Shown here: one piece after another, positions 7,323-15,717 of the stretch
Numbering within the stretch: the first letter of the stretch is position 1
How the letters are laid out: every line of letters starts with the position of its first letter
Origin: Mycobacterium sp.
GTDB lineage: Bacteria > Actinomycetota > Actinomycetes > Mycobacteriales > Mycobacteriaceae
Assembly: GCF_002863225.1 (NCBI RefSeq)
Contig: NZ_PKEK01000047.1
Location: 1-34,855, forward strand
Length of the DNA stretch: 34,855 bases
Direction of reading: 5' to 3'
Notes under the pieces: generated by a model
Told to the model about the DNA's origin: nothing
Database searches by the model: none
The model's input: the letters and a program-made list of their open reading frames with translations, nothing else
Made by a program: the position numbers and the translations under genes

Positions 7323-8765
7323 ATGTCGGCGATTCGTCGAGTCGTTTCGGTATCGGTCGCCTCGGTGACCGTGATCGGGCTCATGGTGCCGGTCGGCAAC
7401 GCGCCGGTGGCACGCGCGGTGCCCTGCAGCAGCCCCGAGGCCAACGTCCCGCCGCCCGCCGGAATGCCGACCATGCCGTCACCCGGCCCGGTCGCACCGC
7501 CGACCGGACGCAAGCCGCGCGGCGCCAACGACAACGCACCGCTACCCAAACTGGGCCCGCTGATCTCGGGCCTGCTCAAGGCCATTCCGCAGCGGCCGGC
7601 ACAACTACAGGCCGCGGTGACGCCCGTTCCGCCGGTACCCGGCGCCGCCACCCCGCAGTCGCCGAACGTGAATCAGGCTGTGCCGGAGGCGGTTCCGGTG
7701 CAACCGGCCCCGCCCGCCAGTATCGCCGGCGCGCCTACGTCGCTCGTCGACTTCGTCACCGGGCCGAACAGTCCGAACCGGACCTTGGAGCGCTTCGGCA
7801 TATCCGGGACCGACCTCGGAATCCCCTGGGACAACGGTGATCCGGCCAATCGCCAGGTACTGATGGCGTTCGGCGACACCTTCGGCTACTGCGCGGTGCA
7901 CGGCCAGCAGTGGCGGTACAACGTGTTGTTCCGCAGCCAGGACCACGACCTATCGCACGGAATTCACGTCGCCGATGGCGTGCCGAACAACCCCTACTCC
8001 GGTTCGCCGGTGTGGGCGCCGGGCCTGTCCAAGCAGGTGCTCAACAGCATTCACAAAGCCAGCCACGAAACCGGGATGATCCCGACCTCGGCGATCTCGC
8101 TCGGCCGCACCCAGTACATGAGCTTCATGTCGATCAAGAACTGGGGCCGCGACGGCGAATGGTCGACCAACTACTCCGGGATCGCGCGGTCGCTGGACAA
8201 CGGTCAGAGTTGGGGCATCTACCCGGGCAGTATCCGGCTGGCCGCCGCGGACACCGTCCCGGGGGCGCGCTTCTTCCCCGGCAACGAGAACTTCCAGATG
8301 GCCGCCTTCATGCGGGGCAAGGACGGCTACCTGTACTCGTTCGGAACTCCGTCCGGCCGCAGCGGCGCCGCGTTCCTGTCCCGAGTGCAGCCCAACGCGT
8401 TGCCCGACCTCGGCAAGTACCAGTACTGGAACGGTGAAGGACGAGGCTGGGTGCCGGTCGACGCGTCGGCGGCGACGCCGATCTTCCCCGGTCCGGTCGG
8501 CGAGATGTCAGCGCAGTACAACGATTACCTGAAGCAGTACCTGGTGCTCTACACCAATGGCGGCAACAACGACGTCATCGCGCGAACGGCGCCCTCGCCC
8601 GAGGGGCCGTGGAGCCCGGAGCAGCCGCTGGTCTCGTCCTTCCAGATGCCCGGCGGAATCTACGCGCCGATGATCCATCCGTGGTCGAGCGGCAAAGACC
8701 TGTACTTCAATCTCTCGCTGTGGTCCGGGTACGACGTGATGCTGATGCACACCGTGCTGCCGTAA
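7323..8765 (+). CDS. Secreted DUF4185 protein, probable GH183-type endo-D-arabinanase
   Basis: The 480-residue protein starts with a Sec signal peptide (basic MSAIRR, hydrophobic core, Ala-rich end near residue 33). A long Pro/Ala-rich linker (about 34-135) follows, then a DUF4185 domain to the end. The domain shows features of a five-bladed propeller: FGDTFGYC, RSLDNGQSWGIYPGS, KYQYWNGEGRGWVP, YLVLYTNGGNNDVIARTAPSPEGPW and YAPMIHPW. DUF4185 proteins, including M. tuberculosis Rv3707c, have been reported as endo-D-arabinanases (family GH183) that cut arabinogalactan and lipoarabinomannan. I place this gene there by domain only. GGAGAGG at 7310-7316 is a strong ribosome site for ATG 7323. Confidence 0.8.
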   Translation: MSAIRRVVSVSVASVTVIGLMVPVGNAPVARAVPCSSPEANVPPPAGMPTMPSPGPVAPPTGRKPRGANDNAPLPKLGPLISGLLKAIPQRPAQLQAAVTPVPPVPGAATPQSPNVNQAVPEAVPVQPAPPASIAGAPTSLVDFVTGPNSPNRTLERFGISGTDLGIPWDNGDPANRQVLMAFGDTFGYCAVHGQQWRYNVLFRSQDHDLSHGIHVADGVPNNPYSGSPVWAPGLSKQVLNSIHKASHETGMIPTSAISLGRTQYMSFMSIKNWGRDGEWSTNYSGIARSLDNGQSWGIYPGSIRLAAADTVPGARFFPGNENFQMAAFMRGKDGYLYSFGTPSGRSGAAFLSRVQPNALPDLGKYQYWNGEGRGWVPVDASAATPIFPGPVGEMSAQYNDYLKQYLVLYTNGGNNDVIARTAPSPEGPWSPEQPLVSSFQMPGGIYAPMIHPWSSGKDLYFNLSLWSGYDVMLMHTVLP

Positions 8766-8770
8766 CCCGG

Positions 8771-10952
8771 CTACGGCGACAGGCCGAAGCTCATCGTGAC
8801 CGTGGTTCCCTTTGGGGTGCAGTCCAATTCGAGCCAATCGCTGACAGCGCGAATCAGCACCAGGCCGCGCCCGCGCACACCCGGGTCGGTGGCCGCGGGC
8901 TTCCATTTGCCCTTGTCGGCGATCTTGAGATCGACTCGGGCGCCGTCGTTTTCACCGTGGATGCGGATCTTGCCGGGTTTGCGGCCCTGGTAACCGTGTT
9001 CGATGCTGTTGGCGACGGCTTCGTTGACCGCCAGCACAATGTCGGCGATCTTCTCCTCGGAGAGCCCGGTGCCGCCGAGCCACTTCGCGAGTTCATGCCG
9101 GATGTCGCCGAGCTGGTTGGCGTTGACCACCCGGTGGATCGCCAGCGGCGGGTGGGGCCGCCGGTAGACCACGATCGCGATGTCGTCGTCGTATCCGCTC
9201 GGCGGCGCCAGTGCACTCAGCGCCGCATCCGCCACCTCGTCGACGGTCAGGCTCGGTCCGCCGGCCACGGTTCGGCCGAGGTGGTCGATTCCGTCGTCCA
9301 GCGGCACGTCGCGTCGCTCGACCAGGCCGTCGGTGTAGAGCATCAGCGTCGAGCCCGGCGGCAGGGTCACCGAAGCCTGTGGACGAGAAGCTTTGCGCTG
9401 CACCGCCAACGGCACCGAACGCGCATCCGAGATCAGGGTGTGCGCTTCGCCGGGGGTGGCCAGCACCGCGGGTAGGTGGCCGGCGCAGCTGTAGGAGAAT
9501 TCGCCGGACTCGGTGTCGAGAACCGCGAGAAACACGGTGGTGCAGAACGCATCCGGGATCAGCTCGGCAACCGCGTCGAGCTCCTCGAGCAGTCGGGCGG
9601 GCTCGGCGCCGGTGAGCAGCAACGCGCGCGCGGAACTGCGAAGTTGGCCCATCACCGCGGCGGCGGACAGGCCACGCCCGACGCAGTCGCCGACGATGAT
9701 GCCGATCCGGTGGTCGCCGACGCGCAGCACGTCGTACCAGTCCCCGCCGATCTCCAGCGGTGTCACCGCGGGTTCGTAGCGAACCGCGAAGCCGGGCGGA
9801 AGGGTGGTGGGCGCCAGCATGGCGTGTTGCAGGGTCAGCGATGTCTCGCGAGACGGCCTCGAATTGCCGCACGTGCTGGATCGCCAGTCCGAGGTGGCCG
9901 ACCAGCACGGTGACCAGCAACCGGTCCTCGCCGCTGATCCGTCGGGGTACCCGCAGCTCCAGCCAGAGTGCGACACCGCCGCCGCCGGTGAGGACAGCCA
10001 CGATACCGCTGGATTGGCCTGGGGCATCAGGACTTTCGATGGGCTGAACGGTGAGCGGCAACTGCCGGCGGGCCTGCTCGAAGATCTCCCTGAGCGTCGG
10101 ATCGAGATGGCGCCAGTCTGACGGCAGCCGTTCACCGGCAACCTGGATCGTGGGTTCGGCACCGCCGGTCGGCCATACCGCTGCCACCACCCGGTGTACG
10201 TCGAGTGCCAGCCGGCATTCGTCGAGGGTGATCTTCAGGACCTCGGACATGCTCTTGGCCACGCTGACCGCTGTGGCCAGCCGCAGCACCGCGCTTTCCC
10301 GCGCGGCGAAGGCGCGTTCGGCGGTGATGTCGCGCAGCGTGCCCACGTAGACGTCGTCGTCGCCGTCGACGTTGACCCGGTTGACGTTGGCCGCGACCCA
10401 CACCAGCCGGCCGTCGCGATGCCGGATCGGCGTCTCGTACTGGACCTGGGCCTCTGCCCGCAGCCGCGATTGCTGGAGCCGCGCGGCCTTTTCGTCGACC
10501 AGCCACGGATGCGGCCACCGGTAGGGCAGGCCCTGCGCCGGGTAGCCGGTGAGCTTGGCGAATGCGTCGTTGAGCTCGATGACGGCGCCACCGCGATCGG
10601 AGACGAAGAACCCCTCCTGCAGCGAGTTCACCACGGCGTCGCGGAACTGGTCGCGGTCCTCCAGATCGTCGGCGCGAGCGCGCTGCTCCTCGGATCGACG
10701 TGTCGCGGCGTCCAGCGGAGCAAGGGTGTGCAGCAGAAACGCCAACGCCTCCGCGCTGTCGAAGCCCGGAATCTCTTGTACCAGTTCGTCGACCAGCCCG
10801 GCGTGCTGCTCGACGATCTTGAGCATGCTGACGTCGTTGTGCAGCGCCTGGCGCCCGAGCTCGTTTCCGACACCCAGGTCGTCCGCACCGCTGGCCTGCA
10901 GGTGAGCGCGCAGCGCGGCCTCGTACTGGTGGTGGAAATCGTCGGGCGTCAT
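8771..10952 (-). pseudogene. PAS-GAF-PP2C(SpoIIE)-HATPase regulator broken by a one-base frameshift
   Basis: One frame, from ATG 10950-10952, encodes an N-terminal helical region, a PAS domain (about 95-215, with GFFVSDRGG and ending GTLRDIT) and a GAF-like domain up to Val367. Another frame continues with a complete RsbU/SpoIIE phosphatase (EIGGDWYDVL, VGDCVGRGLSAAAVMGQLRS, TDGLVERR, YDDDIAIVV). It ends in an HATPase domain (VNEAVANSIEHGY, GRGLVLIRAV). Removing one base within GTCTCGCGAGAC (9843-9854) joins them as FEAV-RETSLTL and gives exactly 727 codons. The intact protein would be a stress phosphatase fused to an anti-sigma kinase, acting on the STAS protein at 11167. It could be a true mutation, a sequencing error or, less likely, recoding. 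Confidence 0.85.
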
Positions 10953-11035
10953 GCAGTGACTACCAGCGCGGTCATCACCAGAACCGGCGCGGTGGCGTCG
11001 ACATTGAACCTCCCGGTTCTCCGCGGCAGACATAA

Positions 11036-11060
11036 GGCTCGGGCTCAGAGTAACCGAGCC
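11036..11060. repeat. Inverted repeat in the phosphatase/STAS divergent region
   Basis: GGCTCGG (11036-11042) and CCGAGCC (11054-11060) are perfect arms with an 11-bp spacer. The site lies between the divergent regulator (start 10952) and STAS gene (start 11167). A TACTAT -10-like hexamer follows on the plus strand at 11082-11087. It may be an operator. The rest of the 214-bp gap shows no gene. Confidence 0.35.
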
Positions 11061-11166
11061 GCGTGGCGTAAGACCTTGCAGTACTATTTCTGCGAATTTC
11101 CCTAGCGGCTTCGGGTCGGCACCGGATCCGTCCACGAGCGACGAGACCTCAGATGAAGGATGGCCG

Positions 11167-11520
11167 TTGTCAGCTGCGGATCCCATCACCACCTCCGTCG
11201 CACTGCGGGATGACGCCGCGGTGGTGAGCGTTGGCGGCGAGATCGACTTGAGCACCGCGCTCGCGTTCGAGGAGGCGATCGCGGAGGCGCTCGCGCAGGA
11301 CCCCGCGGTGCTCGCGATCGAGCTGTCCGACGTGACCTTCATGGCGTCGGTGGGGCTCAGGATTCTGGCGGCCACCAACGAGAAGGTCGGCAAGACGACC
11401 CGAATCGCCGTGGTGGCCAACAATTCGGCAGCCGCCCGGCCCATTCAGCTGACCGGCCTGGACAGCGTCGTGGCGCTGTTCCCCACCCTCGATGCGGCGC
11501 TGAACGCTCCCGCCGACTGA
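11167..11520 (+). CDS. STAS-domain anti-sigma factor antagonist
   Basis: The 117-residue protein is a single SpoIIAA/RsbV-like STAS domain: AVVSVGGEIDLSTAL, VLAIELSDVTFMASVGLRIL, RIAVVANN and TGLDSVVALFPTLDAAL. The regulatory serine is Ser61 in FMASVGLR, where the usual DSSG is replaced by ASVG. The start is TTG at 11167; AAGGA at 11156-11160 is at the right distance, and the nearby ATGs are out of frame. It is divergent from the PP2C-HATPase gene, forming a partner-switching pair in which that kinase would phosphorylate, and the phosphatase reset, this antagonist. The sigma factor affected is unknown; SigF is a candidate. Confidence 0.85.
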   Translation: MSAADPITTSVALRDDAAVVSVGGEIDLSTALAFEEAIAEALAQDPAVLAIELSDVTFMASVGLRILAATNEKVGKTTRIAVVANNSAAARPIQLTGLDSVVALFPTLDAALNAPAD

Positions 11521-11523
11521 CGG

Positions 11524-12702
11524 CTAGGGGCGCAAGACCTGTCGGGCGATCGCGTACTTGTGCACTTCGGTCGGGCCGTCGTACAGCCGGAATGCCCGCA
11601 TGTCGGAGAAGATCATGCCGACCGGTGTCTCGTCGGAAATGCCTATGCCACCAAGGATTTGGACGCAACGGTCGGCGACTTTGAACAGCTCCTCGGATAC
11701 ATAAGCCTTGACCATCGAGCTTTCGTGCCGCCCGGTGCCCCGGTCGCCCATGTCCAGCGTCCAGCAGGCCCACCAGATCGCGAGTCGGCATTGCTGCAAA
11801 GCGATTTCGTTGTCGGCGATCATGAAGCTGACACCTTGGTGCTCACCGAGGGTCTTGCCGAACGCCGTGCGTTCGCGGGCGTGCCGGATCGCGATCGCCT
11901 GCGCGCGGGAGGCGGCGCCGAGCCAGCGCATGCAATGCGTCAAACGTGCCGGGGCCAGCCGTAGTTGCGCGTAACGCAGGGCCTGGCCGACCTCGCCCAG
12001 CACCGCGGAGGCCGGCAACCGCAGATCGGTGAAGCGCACGACGCCGTGGCCCTCGACGTAGTTGCGGTCCATCGTGTTCATCACCCGCTCGATGGTGATG
12101 CCGGCGGTCCCGCCCTCGCACAGGAACAGCGTCGGCCCGTCAGGGCCGTGCGGGTTCGGCGCGACGCGGGCCATGACGATCCAGGTCCGCGCGCCGTTCG
12201 CACCGGTGATCAGCCACTTGTGGCCGTTGATGAGGTAGTCGCTGCCGTCGAACTCGGCGGTGGTGTTCAGTTGGTTGGGATCGGATCCCGCGCCGCCGGG
12301 CTCGGTCATCGCGAACACCGAGCGCTGGTGTCCGTCGATCACCGGCACCAGGTACTGCTCGACCTGTTCGGCGTTCGCGACCTTGCCGAGCAGGAACATG
12401 TTGCCCTCGTCGGGCGCCGCGCAGTTCAGCGCGATCGGACCCAACGTCGACCAGCCGGCGGCCTCGAACAACACCGCCTGCTCGCGGTGCGAGGGCTCGC
12501 GCCCGCCGAATCGCTTGGGCGCCTGGAACGTCAGCAACCCGGCTTCGCGGGCCAGTTCCACCAACTCGGCGCGAAGTCCGTCGTCGGGACCGTGCCGGGT
12601 GAGCCGCGAATCCGTCTCGTACGGGACGATCTTGTCGTTGACGAACGCGCGAATCTGGTCGCGCAGCGCGGCGGTGTCCGCCGGTATGTCGAAGTCGATC
12701 AT
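11524..12702 (-). CDS. Acyl-CoA dehydrogenase, ACAD10/11-like
   Basis: The 392-residue flavoprotein has standard acyl-CoA dehydrogenase features: FAMTEPGGAGSDP and WLITGANGA (FAD and substrate contacts), RERTAFGKTLGEHQGV and CVQILGGIGISDETP. At the catalytic-base position near the C-terminus it reads YDGPTEVHK (Asp375) where classical enzymes have YEGT. The DGP-E-H pattern resembles the dehydrogenase half of ACAD10/ACAD11. The ATG (12700-12702) overlaps the stop of the APH-type kinase as ATGA, so the two are translationally coupled. The predicted role is elimination of phosphate from a phosphorylated hydroxyacyl-CoA made by that kinase. It converges on the STAS gene with a 3-bp gap. Confidence 0.85.
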   Translation of the reverse strand: MIDFDIPADTAALRDQIRAFVNDKIVPYETDSRLTRHGPDDGLRAELVELAREAGLLTFQAPKRFGGREPSHREQAVLFEAAGWSTLGPIALNCAAPDEGNMFLLGKVANAEQVEQYLVPVIDGHQRSVFAMTEPGGAGSDPNQLNTTAEFDGSDYLINGHKWLITGANGARTWIVMARVAPNPHGPDGPTLFLCEGGTAGITIERVMNTMDRNYVEGHGVVRFTDLRLPASAVLGEVGQALRYAQLRLAPARLTHCMRWLGAASRAQAIAIRHARERTAFGKTLGEHQGVSFMIADNEIALQQCRLAIWWACWTLDMGDRGTGRHESSMVKAYVSEELFKVADRCVQILGGIGISDETPVGMIFSDMRAFRLYDGPTEVHKYAIARQVLRP

Positions 12703-13724
12703 CGGGTTTCCATCAAGGTGAGGGCCTGCTCGAACAGTTGGACGGTGGCGCTGTGTAGCAGGTCGCCGACTTCCTTGGGGGCTTTGCCGGCGTAGGCCCG
12801 AGCGTGCGTGCCCTCCAACACGATGCCGAGCTTGAAGCAGGCCAGCACGGTGTACCAGGTGATGTTCGACAGGTCGCGGGTGGTGTTGCGGGCGTACTGC
12901 TCGACGAGGTCGCCGGGGGCGGCCAGGCCGCCCTTCTCGAACAGCGTGCCGCCGAACGCCGCGGAACCTCCCCAGGTGGCCAGCAGCCAGCCGAGGTCGA
13001 GCAGCGGGTCGCCGATGGTGGACATCTCCCAGTCGACGATCGCGACCACCTCGGGGCCGGTGGGGGAGAACATCACGTTGGCCGCGTGATAGTCGCCGTG
13101 CAGGATGCCGGGTGTACATTGCGCCGGCCTGCCCTTGTCCAGCCACGCCGCGACGTCGTCGATACCCGGGATCTCCGGGCCGGGGTAGTTGTCGAAGTCT
13201 TTGTACGACTCCAGCTCTGAAAGCCACCGTGGCACTTGACGTTCCAGGAAGCCGTCCGGCTTGCCATAGTCGCTCAGGCCCACGGCCCGGTAGTCGATGG
13301 CACCGAGCTTCGCCAGCGACTCGGCCATCGACAGCCCCATCGCGAAGCGAACGTCTGCGTCACCGGCGTGCAACTCCGGCAATCCTTGGCCGGCGTTGAA
13401 CCCGTCGATCGGCTCCATCAGGTAGAAGGCCGCATCACCGAGAACGTCGGTGTCGGCGCAGCTGGCGATCAGATGGGGGTGCGGTACGTCGCTGCCGGCC
13501 AGCGCCGCCAAGACCTCGGTCTCCCGCATGATCACGGTGTTGCTGCGCGGCCGCAGATGCTTGGGCCCTCGTCGCAACACATATGGCCGCCCCGCCCGGG
13601 TGAAGCGCAGCATGATGTTCTGCGTTCCGCCGGTGATCTTCGAGACGTCTTCCAGCGGGCCGTCTCCCAGCCCTTGGGCCGACATCCACTCTGCGAGGCC
13701 GTCCGGGGCTTTGAGCTCCTCCAC
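12699..13724 (-). CDS. APH-fold phosphotransferase, probable hydroxyacyl-CoA kinase
   Basis: The 341-residue protein is an aminoglycoside-phosphotransferase-fold kinase. TGGTQNIMLRF is the nucleotide loop and YVLRR holds the Lys/Arg strand. LHGDYHAANVMF contains the catalytic HxDxxxxN (His209, Asp211, Asn216), and VDWEMSTIGDP supplies the metal-binding Asp231. Its closest architecture is the kinase half of ACAD10/ACAD11, not drug-resistance enzymes. The gene is coupled by ATGA to the dehydrogenase downstream, which supports phosphorylation of hydroxyacyl-CoAs (LvaA/LvaC logic of Pseudomonas). A TAGCTT hexamer (13731-13736, minus) ends 6 nt before the GTG start, suggesting a leaderless mRNA. 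Confidence 0.85.
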   Translation of the reverse strand: MEELKAPDGLAEWMSAQGLGDGPLEDVSKITGGTQNIMLRFTRAGRPYVLRRGPKHLRPRSNTVIMRETEVLAALAGSDVPHPHLIASCADTDVLGDAAFYLMEPIDGFNAGQGLPELHAGDADVRFAMGLSMAESLAKLGAIDYRAVGLSDYGKPDGFLERQVPRWLSELESYKDFDNYPGPEIPGIDDVAAWLDKGRPAQCTPGILHGDYHAANVMFSPTGPEVVAIVDWEMSTIGDPLLDLGWLLATWGGSAAFGGTLFEKGGLAAPGDLVEQYARNTTRDLSNITWYTVLACFKLGIVLEGTHARAYAGKAPKEVGDLLHSATVQLFEQALTLMETR

Positions 13725-13799
13725 GCCTGCAAGCTACCGCAGCGACCTCACAGCCGGTCCGCGTAGTGTCCGATGCTGGCTACTAGCGGGAGGATCACG

Positions 13800-14732
13800 A
13801 TGGCGCGGACCGACAACGATTCCTGGGAGATCACCGAGAGTGTGGGTTCGACCGCGCTCGGCGTGTGCGCCGCCCGCGCCGCGGAGACCGAGAGCGACAA
13901 CCCGCTCATCCGGGATCCGTTCGCTCGGGTCTTTCTGGACGCTGCCGGTCCGGGCATGTGGAGTCTGACGACGGATCCCGCACTGTCCGCCGCCCTCGCC
14001 GACCGGATCCCCGATGTCGGGCTGCACCAGCAGGTCATGGTCGACTTCATGGCGGTCCGCACTAAGTGGTTCGACGAGCTGTTCCTCGCCGCGGTGTCCT
14101 CCGGTATCCGGCAGGTGGTGATCCTGGCGTCCGGTCTGGACTCCCGGTCCTGGCGGCTGCCGTGGCCGGACCACACCACGGTCTACGAGCTGGATCAGGT
14201 GAAGGTGCTGGATTTCAAGTCGACCGCGCTACGACGTCACGGCGCCGAGCCCACCGCGGAGCTGGTGAGTGTGGCCGTCGATCTGCGTGATGACTGGCCG
14301 AAAGCGTTGCAGGCGGCGGGTTTTGATGCGTCGGCGCCGACGATGTGGTCGGCCGAGGGTTTGCTGCGCTACCTGCCTGCGACGGCACAGGATGCGCTGT
14401 TCGAGCGGATCGACTCGCTCAGTGCTCCCGGCAGTCACCTGGCCACCAACGGGCCCTCGAAAAACGCAGTGAATCCGGATCTGCTCGCCGTCCAGCGCGA
14501 GCGGTCGACACGCTTCCGCGCGGCGGCCTCCGAAGTGCTCGGCTCCGAGATTCCCGACGTCGAAGAGCTCTGGTACCCCGAGGAGCGCACCGAGATCGCC
14601 GACTGGTTGGGCCGGCACGGCTGGAATGCCTCCGCGATCGGGATGGCGGACCTGCTGGCGCGGCACGGCCGCCGGGTTCCCTCCGAGGACGTTCTGCCGC
14701 CGGTGGTGTTCACCGCGGCGCAGCGCCGATGA
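13800..14732 (+). CDS. Class I SAM-dependent methyltransferase (TIGR00027, Rv3767c-like)
   Basis: The 310-residue protein belongs to the large mycobacterial TIGR00027/LCMT-like methyltransferase family. Diagnostic parts are the N-terminal [30 protein letters not shown], the SAM loop [29 protein letters not shown] (acidic ribose ligand) and [11 protein letters not shown]. The acceptor substrate is unknown for this family. The start is ATG 13800, with GGGAGGA at 13788-13794 as a strong ribosome site; the longer frame from 13773 is less likely. It is divergent from the kinase gene (75-bp gap). Confidence 0.88.
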   Translation: MARTDNDSWEITESVGSTALGVCAARAAETESDNPLIRDPFARVFLDAAGPGMWSLTTDPALSAALADRIPDVGLHQQVMVDFMAVRTKWFDELFLAAVSSGIRQVVILASGLDSRSWRLPWPDHTTVYELDQVKVLDFKSTALRRHGAEPTAELVSVAVDLRDDWPKALQAAGFDASAPTMWSAEGLLRYLPATAQDALFERIDSLSAPGSHLATNGPSKNAVNPDLLAVQRERSTRFRAAASEVLGSEIPDVEELWYPEERTEIADWLGRHGWNASAIGMADLLARHGRRVPSEDVLPPVVFTAAQRR

Positions 14733-14874
14733 TTTGCTGACGCGTCCCAGCGTTCCGAGTCTGCTCTACCTGACTTTTGGTACCTGAGTACTGATCTGAC
14801 CTCCTTCTTCAGGCAAATCCGCAGCGTGCGGCCTTGGTCGCCGGAACGCTCATCTGTCGGTATTTCAGATAATG

Positions 14875-14912
14875 TGTCCAAATGTTTGGACATCTGGGGC
14901 CGTGGGTACCTT
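14875..14912. promoter_or_regulatory. Strong palindromic operator overlapping a candidate promoter
   Basis: TGTCCAAA (14875-14882) and TTTGGACA (14885-14892) are perfect 8-bp arms around TG. The right arm contains TTGGAC (14886-14891), a good -35, with TACCTT (14907-14912) 15 bp further as a -10. A repressor here would block the three-gene membrane-protein operon starting at 14955. The rest of the 14733-14954 gap shows no gene. Confidence 0.5.
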
Positions 14913-14954
14913 AGCTTCGCTCTACGGTTATGCCCGACATCGATGGAGGTCAGG

Positions 14955-15209
14955 ATGCGTGGTGGAGGTTTGATCAGTTCGATCGTGGTCGTCTGGCTGG
15001 TAATCGGCGTGATCGCCGCATTCCAGCGGGATTATTTGAAAAACACCGATCAGAATTGCGCCACACTAAGCACTATTGCAGTCACAGTTCTCGTGGGCCC
15101 CCTGAATTACGCGGGAGTCAACCCGAAAGTGGCCGATTGCCACTTACCGCAACCCAGTTCGATGCCCACTCAGGGCATTGATCAATTGATCGGAGTGGAG
15201 GCGTCATGA
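14955..15209 (+). CDS. Small one-TM exported/membrane protein, 84 aa
   Basis: The product has a single hydrophobic helix at residues 6-23 (LISSIVVVWLVIGVIAAF), then a polar segment with two Cys (35 and 62). The central IAVTVLVGPLNYAGVNPKV could be a second, shorter membrane-contacting helix. GGAGG at 14945-14949 sits 5 nt before ATG 14955, an excellent ribosome site. The ATG of the next gene overlaps its stop as ATGA (15206-15209). I recognise the sequence style from other mycobacteria, beside small DUF6131 proteins, but know no function. The two cysteines could form a disulfide outside the membrane. Confidence 0.8.
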   Translation: MRGGGLISSIVVVWLVIGVIAAFQRDYLKNTDQNCATLSTIAVTVLVGPLNYAGVNPKVADCHLPQPSSMPTQGIDQLIGVEAS

Positions 15210-15361
15210 TTGGTCTGGGCGTCATTTTGCTGATTGTGGGCTACGTGCTGAAAGTGGCTGTGCTGCAAACGATCGGCGTTGTTCTGCTGGTCATTGGTGC
15301 CGTGCTGTGGGTACTCGGTTCGGTCGGCCGCCCGGTTGGCGGTCGGCGTTACTGGTATTGA
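15206..15361 (+). CDS. DUF6131-type micro membrane protein, 51 aa
   Basis: This 51-residue protein is almost all membrane: two hydrophobic helices (about 3-20 and 22-39) and a basic tail GRPVGGRRYWY. The tail with an aromatic end is the DUF6131-like signature as I remember it. It is translationally coupled to the upstream gene (ATGA overlap), and GGAGTGGAGG at 15192-15201 supplies a ribosome site. The next gene at 15421 is a paralogue with a near-identical tail (GRPVGGRKVWF). A membrane-stress or envelope role is only inference. Confidence 0.8.
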   Translation: MIGLGVILLIVGYVLKVAVLQTIGVVLLVIGAVLWVLGSVGRPVGGRRYWY

Positions 15362-15420
15362 CGCCGGCGGCTCGAAAAACAACTGAATAACTGTTCGAAT
15401 AACTGAAAAAGGGAGTCATC

Positions 15421-15579
15421 ATGATCGTGCTCGGAATTATTTTGATCGTCGTCGGAGCGGTCGTTCCGACCCTCCACATCCTGTACACCATCGGTGGTGT
15501 TCTGGTCCTCATCGGTGTCATCCTCTTCATCCTCGGCGCAGTCGGACGGCCGGTGGGTGGCCGCAAAGTCTGGTTCTAG
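15421..15579 (+). CDS. DUF6131-type micro membrane protein, 52 aa (paralogue)
   Basis: The 52-residue product repeats the architecture of the preceding gene: two hydrophobic helices (2-17 and 21-41) and the basic, aromatic tail GRPVGGRKVWF. Identity is clear in the second helix (TIGGVLVLIGVILFILGAVGRPVGG against TIGVVLLVIGAVLWVLGSVGRPVGG). GGGAG at 15411-15415 is 5 nt before the ATG. The 59-bp spacer from the previous gene is AT-richer than its surroundings and holds two AATAACTG copies. This is a tandem duplication that diverged. Confidence 0.8.
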   Translation: MIVLGIILIVVGAVVPTLHILYTIGGVLVLIGVILFILGAVGRPVGGRKVWF

Positions 15580-15596
15580 CCGCTGACCTGCGGGCC

Positions 15597-15678
15597 GGGT
15601 TGGCTCACAGCTGGCGCATAGCAGCGCCATAGCGACGCCCCATCGGGCTGCGCATACTGGATAGTTGTGAGCCAACCC
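15597..15678. promoter_or_regulatory. tcrX promoter framed by a 13-bp perfect inverted repeat
   Basis: GGGTTGGCTCACA (15597-15609) and TGTGAGCCAACCC (15666-15678) are perfect inverted repeats 56 bp apart. A smaller hairpin TGGCGC/GCGCCA (15612-15629) lies between them and could end the upstream transcript. TATAGT at 15660-15665 is a near-ideal -10 for tcrX. Inverted repeats have been reported as autoregulatory sites upstream of M. tuberculosis tcrX (from memory). Confidence 0.6.
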
Positions 15679-15717
15679 CGCAGTCCTGTTTCTCAGGCCC
15701 CAGCCGAGCGCGTGGTC

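Noticed and set aside
9093..9842. Continuation of the PAS-GAF frame past the frameshift
   Set aside because: After residue 367 the frame becomes Arg/His-rich nonsense, while the phosphatase and HATPase domains continue in another frame.
10953..11444. N-terminal extension of the PAS-GAF frame
   Set aside because: It overlaps the STAS gene on the plus strand and shows no domain; ATG 10950-10952 starts a typical protein.
12703..13227. N-terminal extension of the dehydrogenase at 11524
   Set aside because: It is an Arg-rich shadow of the kinase gene; the ATG in the ATGA overlap gives a normal dehydrogenase N-terminus.
15667..15717. GTG start adding 17 residues to TcrX
   Set aside because: It sits in the 13-bp inverted repeat, 1 nt after the -10 hexamer, so it would probably lie upstream of the transcript start. 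Not fully excluded.
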